Shown one piece after another: positions 63,947 through 64,000 of a stretch of 64,000 bases of DNA (the first letter of the stretch is position 1; each line of letters starts with the position of its first letter). The position numbers and the translations under genes were made by a program. The stretch is from Alicyclobacillus tolerans (lineage in GTDB: Bacteria; Bacillota; Bacilli; Alicyclobacillales; Alicyclobacillaceae). Location: NCBI RefSeq assembly GCF_021739485.1, contig NZ_JAJFNK010000002.1, positions 222,465 through 286,464 on the forward strand. Direction: 5' to 3'. The notes beneath the pieces were generated by a model. The model was not told the DNA's origin and did no database searches. It worked only from the letters and a program-made list of their open reading frames with translations.

Positions 63947-64000
63947 TTTCGGGTTTGAAACAAAAAGAGCGCCTCCTGTATGCTGGGTTCCGAATGGTAG
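63947..64000 (+). other. Window end after the sulfatase stop
   Basis: A different frame from about 63920 is open to the window edge (HKSHSCNEL, then ISGLKQKERLL), but it does not resemble a sulfatase C-terminus. Confidence 0.3.

Overview
The window looks like a chromosomal segment of a spore-forming, menaquinone-using Firmicute, most likely in or near Alicyclobacillaceae. The evidence is gene order close to the Bacillus subtilis trp-aro / ypi / qcr / ypj / dinG-asnS-dnaD region, a bacillithiol gene (bshA), a YlbJ-type sporulation membrane protein, a b6-type menaquinol:cytochrome c reductase, strong AAGGAGG-type ribosome binding sites, and two R2-like ligand-binding oxidases. No rRNA, tRNA or CRISPR array was seen.

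Layout. 1-4.3 kb: end of trpB, then trpA, aroF (DAHP synthase), tyrA and aroA, an aromatic amino acid block. 4.3-4.6 kb: an intergenic stretch with a near-consensus promoter and a terminator 75 nt later (candidate small RNA). 4.6-7.7 kb: a two-protein XPB-like helicase locus. 7.8-11.3 kb: reoY/ypiB, ypiF-like, qcrB and qcrC, with no Rieske gene in the qcrA position. 11.3-16.0 kb: membrane proteins (YitT family, YkvI-like, UppP, YlbJ). 16.1-22.0 kb: MazG-type hydrolase, TPR protein, dapB, mgsA, bshA, and a cca gene fused in frame to birA with a ribosome binding site and GTG inside the fusion. 22.1-27.3 kb: TPR protein, exonuclease-DinG helicase, Rex. 27.4-30.1 kb: end-joining genes (Ku, ligase, primase-polymerase) as three separate genes. 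30.2-33.4 kb: methylthioadenosine metabolism (mtnP, mtnA, MTA/SAH deaminase). 33.4-39.4 kb: surE, ypmA, a membrane-anchored protein coupled to a short FtsH-like protease, asnS, dnaD. 39.4-43.4 kb: SGNH hydrolase, DCC thioredoxin-like protein, ddl, murF.

43.7-52.1 kb is the most unusual metabolic block. It holds two R2lox paralogues, aldehyde dehydrogenase, DUF779, Fe-type alcohol dehydrogenase, DinB, a TetR regulator with a palindrome at its promoter, thiolase and a stand-alone SCP2 lipid carrier. It reads as a lipid, alcohol or aldehyde oxidation module.

52.1-56.9 kb carries small membrane and exported proteins, including a secreted transglutaminase-like protein that appears to start at CTG. 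From about 56.9 kb the DNA becomes AT-richer. After a 690-base gene-free stretch with 22-bp repeats there is an apparent acquired island: a LarA-like racemase gene split by a frameshift, a GntR/FCD regulator whose only good start is ATT, a sulfatase, an MFS transporter, and a divergent second sulfatase that stops early.

Start sites were chosen from ribosome binding site spacing and family alignment from memory. Promoter and terminator calls come from reading by eye. No database searches were run.
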